Shown here one piece after another: positions 46,571 through 59,309 of a stretch of DNA of 64,000 nucleotides. Under the pieces are notes generated by a model. It was not told the DNA's origin, searched no databases, and saw nothing but the letters and a program-made list of their open reading frames with translations. Numbering within the stretch: position 1 is the first letter of the stretch; every line of letters starts with the position of its first letter. Made by a program: the position numbers and the translations under genes. Source of the stretch: Desmodus rotundus (taxonomy: Eukaryota; Chordata; Mammalia; Chiroptera; Phyllostomidae); NCBI RefSeq assembly GCF_022682495.2, contig NC_071397.1, forward strand, positions 19,354,739-19,418,738, written 5' to 3'.

Positions 46571-47815
46571 CCTTAAATCCATCCTCTCAGCCAGTGTTTT
46601 CTGCAAACTGAATAATAGAGCTTGCACATGTACCTGTACTTTATTATAAAGCATAGATAGATGTCTCTTTAATAAAATTAACAATCATAATCATCCATAT
46701 AGCATTTCCATTTCATAGGATTTTTGAGTAAACATACACAAAAGTCAATGACTGTCATAAGGATAATTCCATCCATATAATAAATAAACATATACATCCA
46801 ATGTGTTAACTTAATAAGGAATACTCATAAAAACAGAGATCCATTATTATGTCTCCTGAGCTCTTCTTTTTTTTCCAATATACATATTTTCAATGAGAAT
46901 GAGTAACCTCGGAGTAGTGAACAGGTTTTAGCACTGATTGACCGCTGAAGCCTACCTGGAGTGCCATGATATAATTCCAACGATGTCTGGACTAAGTGGG
47001 AAAGAATGTAGTTGCTGATTATCTCTATGTGCCATGGGCACAGGAAAGGCAAATGGCACCACTGTGCATGCCACTCCTGTAGTGGGTTAATAACAGAGAT
47101 GTTACGTGATTTGGTGTCAAGAACATGGAAGCAGAGGGAGTGTCACTGAAAAAATTAGGTATGAACAGATATTCAAAGGTGAGTACTCCATTAGGACACC
47201 TGTTACCGACCAGTCAGCTCTTGTGCATGTGGGAAGGAGGGACGATGGAGCCCTGCTGCCGACCAGCTCCATTTGCCTCTCGTTTCTGCTTGACCCACAA
47301 ATCATGATGAGAAAGAAAAGACAGTTTGGAGGTGGATTGCTTTATGTTTGGGTGGCATGATTTTTGTGAGTCATCCCTTCGGGAGAAGATAGCTTTTTAC
47401 CTAGACAGTGCAGCTCCATTGTGGCCATATATTTTAAGTCCCAGGAGACTTCGGGGCAAGAATAGGGGACAAATTCATGTGTTGTGCAGTTACATTCAAA
47501 CAGTTCTTTAGAAACTCGCATGAATGACAACCACAGATTAAGAGACTTGAAATACTGAGCAATAGAAGTCTTAGTTTAGTAGAATAACAATCTAATTTAA
47601 TCACCAATAGATACAACATTCATTTGAATATAGTCAACTTAACATCAGTAGGTTAAATGGTGGGACTTATTTTTAGAGTAAATTTTTCCCTCAGCATAAC
47701 CTATCAAGCTTGACACTTCCTGTCTCTTTGCTCCTATTTTTCAGTCCCTTCCCTCATGCATTTGTATGCATACAAAATCGATGCTGACAAGCATATTCCT
47801 CCCGCTTTCTTTCCA
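46571..47815. other. No recognisable feature
   Basis: Several overlapping frames on both strands at 47106-47530, none with family motifs. A donor-like 'aaaggtgagtac' lies at 47176-47187. Confidence 0.4.
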
Positions 47816-47846
47816 TAAGTGTGTGTGTGTGTGTGTGTGTGTACAC
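47816..47846. repeat. (GT)n microsatellite
   Basis: About 13 GT units ending in 'tacacac'. Confidence 0.97.
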
Positions 47847-48101
47847 ACTCAGTGGAGGCTCTTATTAAATTCAGAAAGAGTATGCATCAAGTCAGAAATA
47901 AAAATAATGTCCAAAGTAAAAATATGGTATTCATTTCAAAGCTCTCTTCAATTCTTGCATAGTAATCGGAAAGTCAGGAATTTCTTATTGGGTCTGAACT
48001 CACTGCTGACGTCTATTTTCATGCTAGTATGGATATCTATATATTGGTGAAGATCATTTTAGTTTCTAAGAGGAAACAAACAGTTTAAACACATGTGTGT
48101 A

Positions 48102-48347
48102 AGCAATGCCCCATTTCTTTTTTTATATATTTTATTTATTTATTTTTAGAGAAAGGGGAAGGGAGGGACAAAGAGAGGAAGAGAAACATCAATGTGTGGT
48201 TGCCTCTAGTGTGACCCCCCCTCCTGAGGACCTGGCCCATATCCCAGGCATGTGCCCGGACTGGGAATCCAACTGGGTGACTTTTTGGTTCTCAGGCCAG
48301 CACTCAACCCACTGGGCCACACCAGCCAGGATAGCAACACCCCGTTT
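48102..48347 (-). mobile_element. VES SINE, antisense, with target duplications
   Basis: SINE body 48117-48332, complement: A-tail as T-rich start, 'gagaaacatcaatgtgtggt', 'caggcatgtgcccggactgg', and the head 'ccactgggccacaccagcc'. Flanks 'agcaatgccccattt' (48102-48116) and 'agcaacaccccgttt' (48333-48347) match at 12 of 15 bases. Confidence 0.94.
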
Positions 48348-49149
48348 TATAAATGTGTGTGTGCTCATTTAATCCCCATTTATGTAAATGGGGCATTGCT
48401 ATTCTTTTAAATTCATATGTAGCTCCTCATATTAGGAATAAAACTGCCACTTGATTACTTTAATAAATTCTTTCTTAACTAATTTAGTAATTCTAGTGGT
48501 AGAAGTGAACCTAAATGGCTATGTTCTGAAATCTATATACTTGGATGAAAAAAAATAAAAGCCAGCTCTTCTGTTGGCTTTAGCAAGGGTGTGGCAAAGC
48601 TCACGGGCAGCTGAGTGTAGTGGAAAGGAAGCCCAGAGCGGTGGTAAAGGCCTGAAATTGTACAATGGCAACAAAAAGGAGGTGCAAAAGGCTACAGTGA
48701 AGATATTTGACCAGTTCTGGCCACTGGCTGGGTTTCAAAGTAGGAGATAGACCAAATTAAAAAATGACACAGGTCTCATGTTTGGGTATCCAGGAAAACA
48801 CATGGACTTTTGTAAGAAGTAAGGAAAGAGATGATTTTGTAGAAAATTAGATCTCAGTTTAGACATAAGCCATGACTTATTCAATTAAACATGGTGGTTT
48901 TTGGTAAGAAACACAACTGTGTTTCCAAAAGATTAAAAAGTTCTGTAGACCTCTAGAAGATCATGAAATCATGAAATGCTTCTAACAGCATATTTACTCC
49001 TCCTCTTTTATTGCTATAATGTATTCATGAAAGTTGCTCAAAAACTCATTCCTCTCTCTTCCCACAAACTGTCCCCAGCTTTTAGAACATCCAATTCCTT
49101 GTGTTAGAGTAGCTTGGAGTTCGATTAAAAGGAGACAGGAGTAAGTAAG
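48348..49149. other. No recognisable feature
   Basis: Intergenic DNA. Confidence 0.5.
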
Positions 49150-49375
49150 CCTTCTTTATAGTGTTCATTATGTCTGGGGTCTTATTCTAAACACTTTACA
49201 TATGTTATCTCATTAATTTTCAAAACAACTGTGTAAGTTATGTGCTGTTACTATGACCACTTTAAAATTTAAAAAAAATCTGAGGCATAAAGTAGTTACA
49301 TGCTCAAGATAACTCTGTGAGTTGTGAAGCTAGAGTTTAGCCTGGCTTTAGAAAGCCTACTTTTAATCACTGTCT
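49150..49375 (-). mobile_element. MIR SINE, antisense
   Basis: 'cattatgtctggggtcttat', 'actttacatatgttatctca', 'tctgaggcataaagtagtta' and 'agctagagtttagcctggct' follow the antisense MIR order closely. A CT-rich patch follows at 49378-49415. Confidence 0.78.
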
Positions 49376-50099
49376 AGATTCTCTCTCTCTCCCCTCCCCG
49401 CTGCTCTCTCTCTGATGATGGTACTATCTTTGTTTTTTCATTTGGGAGACTGTTGATGAGATCTTAAAGAGTCATCATCTCTTATGCTGGAAAGACAAAA
49501 CATGGTCAAACGCCATAGCTCAAAATGTGGCAAGTTAATTGTGTGCCTGTATCTCTCCTCAGTCGTGCTGATTCAATCAGTAAAAGAGATATACAATCAT
49601 TATGTACTAGTTTTGCTGGTCGTTTTGTCTTGTTAGACTGCGCGATTGGGTTTAAGAGTCCAAGGAACAATAGGAAATTATTTGATGCTCTCTTCACACA
49701 TAGTTTACTTTGTACTCCACATTGTCTGGAAAAAAAATATATATAAGGGAGTGTTGGTTCACTGGTGCTCCAGGCTAAAGAGGAAAAATGTATGGACAAA
49801 CTTGAAACTGCTGATTGTCATGAAATTTGAACCTGAGTCTGGAATGCCTGATTCTGAGAAATCTTGATTTTAATTACCAGAGCCACAGTATGATTATAAT
49901 AAGGGATTAAAAAAGAAGAAGAAGAAGAATGGCATCCTGCTCACACTCCCACACTCTAACTTTGGTCTTCCTGTCTACGTTTTCCAGGGGGGCAGAATGT
50001 AGGAGAATGGCAAGAGAAATTTCATGATCAGAAAATCATAACTTCAAAGTAATCAAAAACATGTCAGCTCATTTATGAGTATGAATTACAGAATGACTC
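49376..50099. other. No recognisable feature
   Basis: Intergenic DNA, with overlapping short frames at 49506-49867 on both strands and (GAA)n at 49914-49929. Confidence 0.45.
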
Positions 50100-50250
50100 A
50101 ACCTACACCAGGCAATTTGATTTTCATAGTCACTTTTTTAAGTACATAGAAAGATTTTTTTTCATCATTATTTTAGAAAGAAAGAATATTAAACTCAATA
50201 ATTTTAAGTGACTTACCCAAGTAAACAAAGCTATTAAGTTGGATGTTATC
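50100..50250 (-). mobile_element. MIR SINE, antisense, diverged
   Basis: 'ctacaccaggcaatttgatt', 'attttaagtgacttacccaa' and 'caaagctattaagttggatg' fit the antisense MIR core. Confidence 0.5.
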
Positions 50251-51244
50251 CATCCAATTCTTAAGCTCCTTTGACTAATAGCCTTAGGATTTTTAATTAG
50301 GACAGGCAGTAACAAAACAATCCCAAATCTCAGTAGCTTACCCCAAAAAGCTTTCTTTATCACTCTTACTTATATGGCCCACATGGTTTGGCAGGGTGTT
50401 CTACTCCAGGGGACCCTGGCTGATGCAGCTTCTCTACCTTGGAGCTGCGCCATCTGCAACTTGATGTCTGCCCAGTTGCTAAAGCAAAGGAAGAGAGCCC
50501 TGAAGGGTCTCCTACCAGCCATTAACTACTTCACCATTTGTCCTCACAAACCATTATGCAGAAATAGTCACATGGTGAAAAGTCTCAGCCTTCAGTTGTC
50601 CCCAAAGCAGCGGGGAATTGGATGTCAGTAAGTATTAGGAGTCTTCCGCCATGGTGACCTTAGATGAATAATATTCACATATATGAAAATGGGCATAAAA
50701 ACATTATGAAATAACTTTCCAAATCTGTAATTAACTTTTTATTTCTACAAATGACAGAATCAAGGAATAAAATGTATTTAAATCCAAAACATATCATGTA
50801 TGTTAGCCACATTTAAAGTGCCAAGAGCCTGAAAGGCAGCTTCCTAAAACCTTCGTTACATTCTGTGAAAACAAGAGTTTGGATTGGCCTGAGATTACTG
50901 TCAATCCTTGTTTAGGAACTGGGCTTCTAGGTGGATCCAACTTAATGCCAAAACAGGGAGAGGGAATAAATATAGAAGCAGGTTTGCTTATTAATTAATT
51001 ATAATTATTTTCCTGATAGCAAAGCATTAAAACTCCCAAGATCTGTATTACTTCGGTTTTAGGTAGAGCCATGATACATTTGTAGCTAGAAGTATCAGGC
51101 AATTATAATGTATGATAGTAAGGAAGTTATCATGCAGTATTGCCCCGAATTCAGGAAGCTTGAGAGAGTAGCTAGATAAATGACTGGAACAATTTTATAT
51201 CTTAGAAATCAAAGAAACCACATGATTTAATAGAAAAAGGGTGA
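50251..51244. other. No recognisable feature
   Basis: Intergenic DNA with no supported features. Confidence 0.5.
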
Positions 51245-51420
51245 ACTGTACAATCAAGTGTTCTTCCTTTGCTTCTTGATTGTGCCATTCATTGAGCCTC
51301 AGGCTGGTTGATATAAAAAAAGGCATAAACATTAATACTTGTCTTACAGGGTGATTGTGAAAAATCAATGGGTTATTTTTTTTTTATGAAACCATTCTCT
51401 AGACTATAAAGCACTAAAAT
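51245..51420 (+). mobile_element. MIR SINE, diverged
   Basis: 'gagcctcaggctggttgata' followed by 'gtcttacagggtgattgtga' and 'actataaagcactaaaat' follow the 3' half of MIR. Confidence 0.5.
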
Positions 51421-52392
51421 AAAACTTAGAAGTTATTCAAAATTTGTTGGGTTGATATAGAGGAAATACAAAAATAAATGCTATGACACACGAAAACCAG
51501 GTCCTGACTGTTAAAAATGTGGGCAGAGAAACTTTCTGCTCCCAGGTTTCTTTGTTACTTAGTTCTTATCGCTGGTATTGTAAACATGGTATATTCTATT
51601 CTTCCTTCCTCTATGCAGGTACAAGACATTTTGTGGCTAGGAACAATGATCACTTTTTGAACCATTTTTTAAAAATTTCATTTTACATAACCAGTGAAAA
51701 ATCCATGTAGGAAAAAAAGAGGCTTTAGGTTTTCAAGCATGCTGAAAAGATGAAATAATTAAAGTTAGTTTGTCCTGAAGCATTCACCTATAAATATATC
51801 CCAGATGATCAATACGATGAGATTAATCCATTTTAAGGAAGATATAGGTTGCATATTTATATCTCCAGCAGGTAACATGAGTTCTTTTCAACAAAATGTG
51901 TGTGGCAGGATCCTGCAATTTAAACTGTAGAGGTGAACTGGATCAAATAAATGAAAAACTTAATCAAATAAATGAAGAAACCACTAATTCATTAAAATTA
52001 AATCTTTACTAGATAAAATATGTGTGCACTGTTGCAAAGCAATATGTCTGTGCTACCATGGTGCTGGTATTTTAGTTCAGGCAAGTGGACCGAAGAACAG
52101 GTATTGAAAAATGGTGTTTTGGCATTATAAATACTGCTTTGTATGACCTCATTTCTTCTGAAGTATAGATCATCACTTTCACACTTTTTCTAGAGCTGAA
52201 ATTTTAACACGTGCCATTTTAAATTGCCTAAACAACCAGACTGTTTGATATTTTCTGGAAATAGAGTGCTTCCAGAAACAGATGGTACTCATACCTCTCT
52301 AGCACACTTGTGGGTATTTTCATATGGACAGGCTATCATGGGCAGAGCTGACCCTTGCCAGATCTGTTTCCTCTCAATTGGATTTGTCCATT
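51421..52392. other. No recognisable feature
   Basis: AT-rich intergenic DNA. Confidence 0.5.
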
Positions 52393-52925
52393 GATTCATT
52401 CATTTGTTCATTCATTCAACATATATTTGAGGCTTTTTTTTTTTTTTTGCTTGGCACTGTTCCAGGTGCTGGGAGTATAGCAGCTAAAGGGATAGAAAGT
52501 GAGTTTGGGTGTGGGGATTCTTTAGAGACAGAGGGCCTCTCTGAAGAATTGGACATAAGCAGAGACCCAAATCAACCAGCCAATACAAAATTGAAAGTAA
52601 ATTTGGAAGAACAAATTACATTTATGTCTGGAAGAAGAGTGTCCCACAAAAAAACCCAAGGTCAGAGTGCCCTTGGTGCCTTGAGAATGTGATTGGCTAC
52701 CTTGGCATGAGGAAGTAAAAGCCAGGTCCTGGAAGCTAGATCTTGGAAGGCCTCATAGGTCAGAGTGGGAACTTAGGTTTCACTTTGAGATACGATGGCA
52801 GCTGCCGAAGTTTTGGGGATAGGAAAGAGAGACGGACTAAATTCGCATTCTAAGGACTATCCTGGCCATAGCCTGAATACTAAAGAGGATTAATGTGCAA
52901 GCAGGGAAACCAGCTAGGAGACAAC
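52393..52925 (+). repeat. Ancient mammalian interspersed repeat, L2-like
   Basis: Starts 'ttcattcatttgttcattca', continues 'cttggcactgttccaggtgc' and 'gggagtatagcagct', then 'tcttggaaggcctcataggt' and 'agcagggaaaccagctagga'. The later part parallels 7170-7600, so both are copies of one dispersed family. The start resembles the antisense 3' end of L2. A T-run interrupts it at 52435-52448. Confidence 0.5.
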
Positions 52926-53039
52926 TGCTGCAAACCACAAGCCTACCTCCATATATCAAAGACATTAATGATTGTCATTGAAGAAGCAGATTAATGTGTA
53001 AATTTGTCCTGAAAGCTCAAGAAGCCCAGTTTTTGCATG

Positions 53040-53200
53040 GCTGGACTTTGTGACATTGTGTAGTTACTTGAGGAAGTTAGCAAGTTCTAAAATCTTTAAA
53101 TTCTCAGTTCCATATATCAGTAAAATAAAATGGTACCGACTTTCCCTCTGTATGTAAAGGTGACAGTATCAAAGACATAATGTATAATAAAAGCACTGGG
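53040..53200 (+). mobile_element. MIR SINE, diverged
   Basis: 'gttacttgaggaagttagca', 'aaattctcagttccatatat' and 'cagtaaaataaaatggta' follow MIR order. Confidence 0.5.
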
Positions 53201-54569
53201 TAAACCATAAACTTCAAAGCATGGTGCTCTTCAAATTTGGGGCATTATTTTGTGTAATTTTCGGGCCTGATTTAATTTTCAGCAAAGAACTCTGTGTTTT
53301 TCTAGAACAGGTCAAAGAGAAACCCAACATTATTCTAAACTTAATGAAATCTTGCTACCTAGTACCCCAAGAAAAGTAAGTGGTATTGGAAGATGATCAT
53401 GTAATATCATGTTTTGTTTAGAAGGGGAGTCTTTTCTTGAAATTTGGGAGGCACAAAATTGACCATTTGAAATGCTAAAATCGGATGGGGTAACTTTTAA
53501 AAACTATCTCTCTGTGAAATGTCACTGTTGACATTGTAACAGTGAGCCATGGTGGTTTAATTGATGTATTGAAATCATAGCTGCATTTCTGAACACTCAG
53601 ACATCTGTCTATGCCTGAGCACCCTGACGGCCAGCCCAGGAAAACAACAAAGCTTGTGAAATGGTGCTCCCGATTTTGAAGAATTCAACCTCATCTGACT
53701 CTTCTTTGAATGACTAGAGAACCGACAGGATGTTTCTCACCATCTCCCCGTCTTTCCTTTCATCTTATTCATCTACTCTCCTTTTTACCTGCCCCTCCAC
53801 TATATTGAAAATATTAAGGTTTACCAAAAAGTTAAAATGACTGGTTAAGGAGTCCCAGCCTGTTTTTGAAGAGGTCTAGTCTACTAGGGTGTCCCCTCCT
53901 CTGCATCTGACCAATTATTTCCTCACAATTCGGTTCAGTCCCTTCCCCAAGCTCTCCTCACTCTGATCAGGTCACGGTTGCCTGGGAGATGACCCCACAA
54001 TCAGAACGCTTTCATTTCAGGGGAGAAAGGAAGGAAAGAGAAAACCATTTTTTAAATGTTCTTCCCTCCCATCAAGCCTTTTTTTTAGATAGCATCACAA
54101 AACATATTTGAAATCACAACTAGTATTTGTGGAGATTTAGATTTTATAAAATGCTTGTAATGCATTGTCTGTTTTTTAAAAAACATAGACACAGACACAG
54201 ATGTAGACTGAAGCACATATACAGAAGTAGGCAGTAAAATCAGAAAACCAACCTATGCCATTAAACTTTCATTCCAATTTTTTCTACTGAACCATAGTTG
54301 CCTATAAAAAATATGTTAGTACAGTCTTGCAAGTGTATTCTCACTAGGGATTTCATATTTTATATCAGATACAGGTGTAGCTGCCCTGACGGACATTGGG
54401 AACATAGAGGAAAGGAGGGTTTGAAGGGATGGCTGCACCTGGGCTGGAATCCCTGCTCCTTCCCCCACAAGCTTTGTAATACATTCTAATTTATTCAAAA
54501 AGCATTTATTGGTCACTTAGCTAGTGAAGGGCACCGCATCAAAAACATGTGCCCGAAACAGCTACGGCT
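53201..54569. other. No recognisable feature
   Basis: Intergenic DNA; a perfect 8-bp inverted repeat 'tcactgtt...aacagtga' lies at 53520-53543 and is probably chance. Confidence 0.45.
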
Positions 54570-54700
54570 CTCACTTTCTAGATGAGAAAACCAGAAAAGC
54601 AAAATAAATTACCTAAGTATAGAAAGTGAAGTCAGAAGGAAGTACTCCTGAATTCCAGTTTAATTCTCTGTCCATGATGCCATACTGTGGTCCAAATGCT
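54570..54700 (-). mobile_element. MIR SINE, antisense, diverged
   Basis: 'tctagatgagaaaaccagaa', 'agtgaagtcagaaggaagta' and 'ctctgtccatgatgccatac' fit the antisense MIR core and head. Confidence 0.55.
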
Positions 54701-54706
54701 AGTAAA

Positions 54707-54835
54707 TACAGGGTGCGCAAAGGGAGGGTTGCAGTTATGAGTACACAAGACAGAGTTCATTCTTGTTTTATTATTTATTAATTAGGGTATCATTTTCCAT
54801 ACCAAAAACTCTAAACTTACTTTTGTCCAACCCTA
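54707..54835 (+). mobile_element. Mariner/Tc1-type MITE, 129 bp
   Basis: Bounded by TA on each side, with inverted ends 'cagggtgcgcaaagggaggg' and 'cttacttttgtccaacccta'. The whole element is close to palindromic. I recognise it as a short non-autonomous mariner-like family found in bats and some other mammals; the exact name is not certain. No coding capacity. Confidence 0.8.
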
Positions 54836-55899
54836 TATATTAATTCTAAAGAATATGACTTTTGAAAAAAAGTCTACAGAAGAGCTCATTCCTTTAAGAT
54901 ATATATCAAATAGATGAAATGGTTTATTCGATATTTGGATCAAGCCGTTGGATGTTTAAAAATCTATAACATCTATTCCCATTGAAGCATCTATTCCTAA
55001 ACAACCAGAGATAGATAGTTGGAAAATAAAGCAGGAAATAAACATTGTTTTTACAGATGACATATTAGTGGTGACTGTTGTTCATACATATTTAGAAGAT
55101 TGCAAATATGAGACATATACAGAGAAACCTTTGCTGAAACAAGAGTAAAAGCTATCAAAAGCCATATAACATACATCTGAATAACTTATAAAACACAAAA
55201 CCAAGAAAGAGGAGTTATATTGTAATATTATGTCAACGGAATCTTTTACATTATAATCATCAAAGAAAGGACAGAAAAGTTCAAGGTAATTAATGAAGGA
55301 ATAAAAGCAGGATGTGATAGGCTTCAGAGTACATAAAGTAAACTATATAGTGAGATTTATTTTTACCAAAACTTAAAAATTTTAATAAAGTAATTAGTTA
55401 AAGGATATTTAAGAAAAACATTAACATTTACTAGAGTACATTTCATCTGACCACTCAATTTTCTAAAAGAAATATTACTTGCATGTTTATTCTCTCATAC
55501 ACAAATGTGTGTCAAGGATTTTTGAAAAACTCAAAATATAGGTAGTCGATAGAAGATGAATATGTAATTTTTTGTTTTATTTTTGTGACTTGGTTCTCCA
55601 AGTGTCTGATTTTGCATTTTTTAAATTAAACTACTAACAGCAAACTAAAATGGGCACATCAAGATTTAATAATAAAATATACTTTTCCAGCTATGTGTCT
55701 TACCAGACCTATAATCCATTCACATTATGTGAATGATTCTAAATCATTCACATTATTCCTAATCAAGGAAACACCTATGCTTCAAGCCCATTAAAATTGG
55801 TCAACAGAGAGAACATTTTGAGGTAAGCAGATAGCATCTTTGAAATGCACATACTTTTATCACCATAACATCTCAGAACCTGTTCACAACCTACAAGTA
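54836..55899. other. No recognisable feature
   Basis: AT-rich intergenic DNA. A direct repeat, 'cattcacattat' at 55718-55729 and 55744-55755, is short and local. Confidence 0.45.
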
Positions 55900-55990
55900 A
55901 ATAGAGGCAGGTGGTAGGTAGGTGAGTAGGGAGATAGGTAGATAGATAGATGAGAGATAGATAGATTGATTGATAGGTAGATAAAGAGGC
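55900..55990. repeat. GATA/GGTA degenerate microsatellite
   Basis: 'aggtagatagatagatgaga' and variants; imperfect tetranucleotide repeat. Confidence 0.95.
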
Positions 55991-56183
55991 CCTTGCATTA
56001 TAGGTAAAACAATATATGTGAAAACTAATTTTTAGATCATCACTGGGAGTTTAAAACCATTGGGCAAAATGTTCTACTTTAAAAATAATTTTTGAAATTA
56101 GGAGAGTAGTCATTTTCCATATTTTTCAATTACCATGTAATTGAAGAATGTTCTAAGTAACTTGAAAGGGCATCCCTCAAATT

Positions 56184-57815
56184 CTTTTTTAAGTATATTT
56201 TATTGATTATGACATTACAGTTGTGCCACTTTTTTCTCCCCTTTATCCCCCTCCAACCTGCACATCCCTCCAATATCCCCTCCCTTAGTTCATGTCAGTG
56301 GGTAGTACATATAAGTTCTTTGACTTCTCCATTTCCTATGCTGTTTTTAACCTCCCCCTGTCTATTTTGTACCTACCAATTATGCTTCTTATTCCCTGTA
56401 CCTTTTCCACCATCCTCCTCCATCCCCTTCCCCACTGATAATCCTCCATGTGATCTCCATTTCTGTGGTTCTGTTCCTGTTCTAGTTGTTTGCTTAGTTT
56501 GTTTCTGTTTTTGTTTTTTAGGTTCGGTTGTTGGTAGCTGTGAGTTTGTTGTCATTTTACCATTCATAGTTTTGATCGTCTTCTTTTTCCTAGATAAGTC
56601 CCCTTAACATTTCATATAATAAGGCCTCAGTGATGATGAACTCCTTTAACTTTACCTTTAACTTTAACTATATCTGCCCTTCCATTCTAAATGATGGCTT
56701 TCCTGGATAGAGTATTCTTGGATGGAGGTCCCTGCCTTTCATGACTTTGAATACTTCTTTCCAGCCCCTTCTTGCCTGTAAGCTTTCTTTTGAGAAATCA
56801 GCTGACAGTCTTATGGGAACTCCTTTGTAGATAACTGTCTCCTTTTCTCTTGCTGTTTTTAAGATTCTCTCCTTATTTTAATCTTGGGTAATGTAATTAT
56901 GATGTGTCTTGGTGTGTTCCTCCTTCAGTCCAACTTCTTTGGGACTCTCTGAGCTTCCTGGGCTTCCTGGAAGCCTATTTCCTTCACAATATTGGGGAAG
57001 TTTTCCTTCATTATTAATTCAAATAAGTTTTCAATTTCTTGCCCTTCCTCTTCTCCTTCTGGCACCCCTATGATTCAAATGTTATAGCATTTAAAGTTGT
57101 CCCAGAGGTTTGTAAGCCTCCTTCATTTTTTTGAATTCTTGTTTTTTCATTCTGTTCCAGCTGAATGTTTATTTCTTCCTTCTACTCCAATTCCCAGTTT
57201 TGAGTCCCAGTTTCCTTCCCTTCACTGTTGGTTCCATGTATATTTTTTTCTTCTATTTCATTTTGCATAGCCTTCACTTTTTCCTCTATTTTGCAACCGT
57301 ACTCAACCATTTCTGTGAGTATCCTGATTATCAGTGTTTTGAACTATGCATATGATAGGTTGGCTATCTCCTCATTGCTTAGTTCTTTTTCTGGAGTTTT
57401 GATATGTTATTTCATTTGGGCCATATTTCTTTGTTACATTGGCACAGCTGTTACATTGAAAGGGGCGGGGCCTTAGGTATTCATCAGAGTGGGGCAACCC
57501 ACTTGGCTGTACTGTGGCACTGTTTGTGGGAGAGGGGTAAGAGGTAAAATGCCTTTGCTCACTTGCTCAGCTCTCACCCCACTTTCCATCACTTCCCTAG
57601 CTTCCCACAAGTGGATTGTGCCATTTCAGGTGCTGATTCCTGGGTGGGTGGGCTTGTGTATGTACTAGGACCCTGAGGGTCTCTCCAGTGGAACCTGCTG
57701 TGAGACTGGGAGCTTCTCCCACCACCACAAACCCCACAGATTTTTACAGCCAGAGGTTTTGAGTCTTTAGTTTCTTGCACTGGAACCCTGGGTTGCACAG
57801 TTTGTATTCTTCCTT
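56184..57815 (-). mobile_element. HAL1-like half-LINE
   Basis: Read on the minus strand: a 5' UTR-like part (57815 to about 57450), ORF1-type sequence with coiled-coil character (about 57400-56600; 'ttgaattcttgttttttcat' and 'tctccttctggcacccctat' are typical of its complement), then directly the L1-type 3' UTR and A tail (56580-56184, 'aagtatattttattgattat' complement). The whole of ORF2 is missing at the expected place without an obvious deletion scar. HAL1 elements are known as non-autonomous half-LINEs with ORF1 only. No ORF1 frame remains open. Confidence 0.65.
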
Positions 57816-58129
57816 AGAAGACAGAATAAAATGCTTTCCTCCAGTTTCTTTAATTATGTCAATACAGTGGATCACACAGACCTACTATTTGGGTTCTGCT
57901 CTTGACAATTTCATCCTAAATGTTACCGCCTTTCGTAAAGCAAGGTTATAAAAAGAAAGAAACCTTATTCAACAAGGAAGGTTTATCAGAAATTTATTGA
58001 CTTGCTTAGAAAATGCTTTCTATTTCTTTTTTGTTTTTGTTTGTTTGTTTTATTTGGAATTGTGTGACTGATACAACCTTGCAGGACTGTAGCCAAGCTA
58101 AAGAAACATTTTCTTTACAATAGTAGTTT
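57816..58129. other. No recognisable feature
   Basis: Contains a T-rich 'ttttgtttttgtttgtttgt' run (58029-58048). Confidence 0.5.
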
Positions 58130-58330
58130 GCATTTATTCAGTACATGTGCTTCGTGCCAGCTCTTTCTAAATGCTTGACCTTTAGCATCTCATTTAATCC
58201 ACACAATAATTGTAGGGAGGTTGAGAACAAAAATGATACCCACTTAATACATGGGGAAATGAGACCGAGAGGGAAGTAAGTACTATAGCCTGGCACCAGG
58301 TTTCTTGCCTAACAGCCTCACTCTAACTGT
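58130..58330 (-). mobile_element. MIR SINE, antisense
   Basis: 'catgtgcttcgtgccagctc', 'tagcatctcatttaatccac', 'acatggggaaatgagaccga' and 'agcctggcaccaggtttctt' follow the antisense MIR order. Confidence 0.72.
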
Positions 58331-58641
58331 TCTGTAATATGGATTAAAGCCAAGTTAAGCAGCACTGAGTTAGTAACTATACATTTTTCTTATCCTAGCT
58401 AGGCTTTTGTATTGGTTTTATGTAATTATTGGGCCCTTCAAAAAGGAATAAAACTCACATATTATTCATTTATCATGTTTGGAAAAAACAAATAGTAATA
58501 GACCTTGACTGGCAAATGTTTCTTCTTAGTTCTCCTATAAAAATTGATTTGTAATGTGACTTTTTCCTGTCATTGTCACTTTCTCAATGTCATCTGCAGA
58601 ATCATTTTCTTCCATGTGTTCTTCAAACATTGATGGTCTAC

Positions 58642-58900
58642 AACTGATTTGCAGCCTTTTACACCCCATGGCTCATATAAGCTAATTACTAAAATTCTGT
58701 GGCACACCAAAAAATATATTTTCTCATGATCTGACAAAAGCATAGGTATAGTTTTGATTCATTCACCCCTGACAGATATGGTTACTTTGATTGATTTTTT
58801 TATTGGACAATCTAAGGGAAAAGAGGTCAGTGCTGCTGGCTAAATAGTTAGGCATTATATGTTTTAAAATTTACTGTGGCATACCAATTGAAATTTGCTG
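58642..58900 (+). mobile_element. hAT-type MITE, copy B
   Basis: The undivided relative of the element at 5126-5842. Ends 'aactgatttgcagcc' and 'aattgaaatttgctg' are decayed inverted copies. Interior matches copy A over most of its length, for example 'gattcattcacccctgacag' and 'gtatagttttgattcat'. A partial flank match ('gtctac' near 58636 and 'gtctat' at 58901) may be the remains of an 8-bp duplication. Confidence 0.72.
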
Positions 58901-58908
58901 GTCTATAG

Positions 58909-59309
58909 CATCTTAAGGCTTGGGTCCTTTTCATCAGTTTCTGACTGATATGAGCCACTCAGCATCAATAGGCATTTCTGTTCACTATGACTCTCACTTC
59001 TGTTGGTGAGACCATGCTTTTTTGTGAGCTGTGGATTAGTGTCTGGGACCATTGTCTCCTTAAAGCAATGATAAGATCTTCTACAAAGGTACCAGAAATA
59101 AACTCACATAGCATTTTCATGAGGATGTTACCCCAAGGAAAAGCCACTAGTATACTTTGTTGGCAATCTCAAGGCCCTTACCTTTCAGATTCTCCCAGTC
59201 ATTAAGTCCTGTAGGTTTTATTGCCCAAATGCTGTTCTAATGCATTCCTTCCTTCCCATTCCTTTTATTAGGGATCTATTGTACTTTATGTCCTTATATG
59301 CTGGTATAT
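58909..59309. other. No recognisable feature
   Basis: Overlapping frames on both strands at 58965-59205, no family motif. Confidence 0.45.

Noticed and set aside
47106..47530. Cluster of overlapping frames with a donor-like GTGAGT
   Set aside because: Frames overlap on both strands, none has a recognisable motif, and a single donor-like site is expected by chance.
53520..53543. Perfect 8-bp inverted repeat
   Set aside because: Too short to support an element or a structural RNA by itself.
55030..55100. Reverse-transcriptase-like 'acagatgacatattagtg'
   Set aside because: A short resemblance to the L1 FADD region; the surrounding sequence does not continue as L1.
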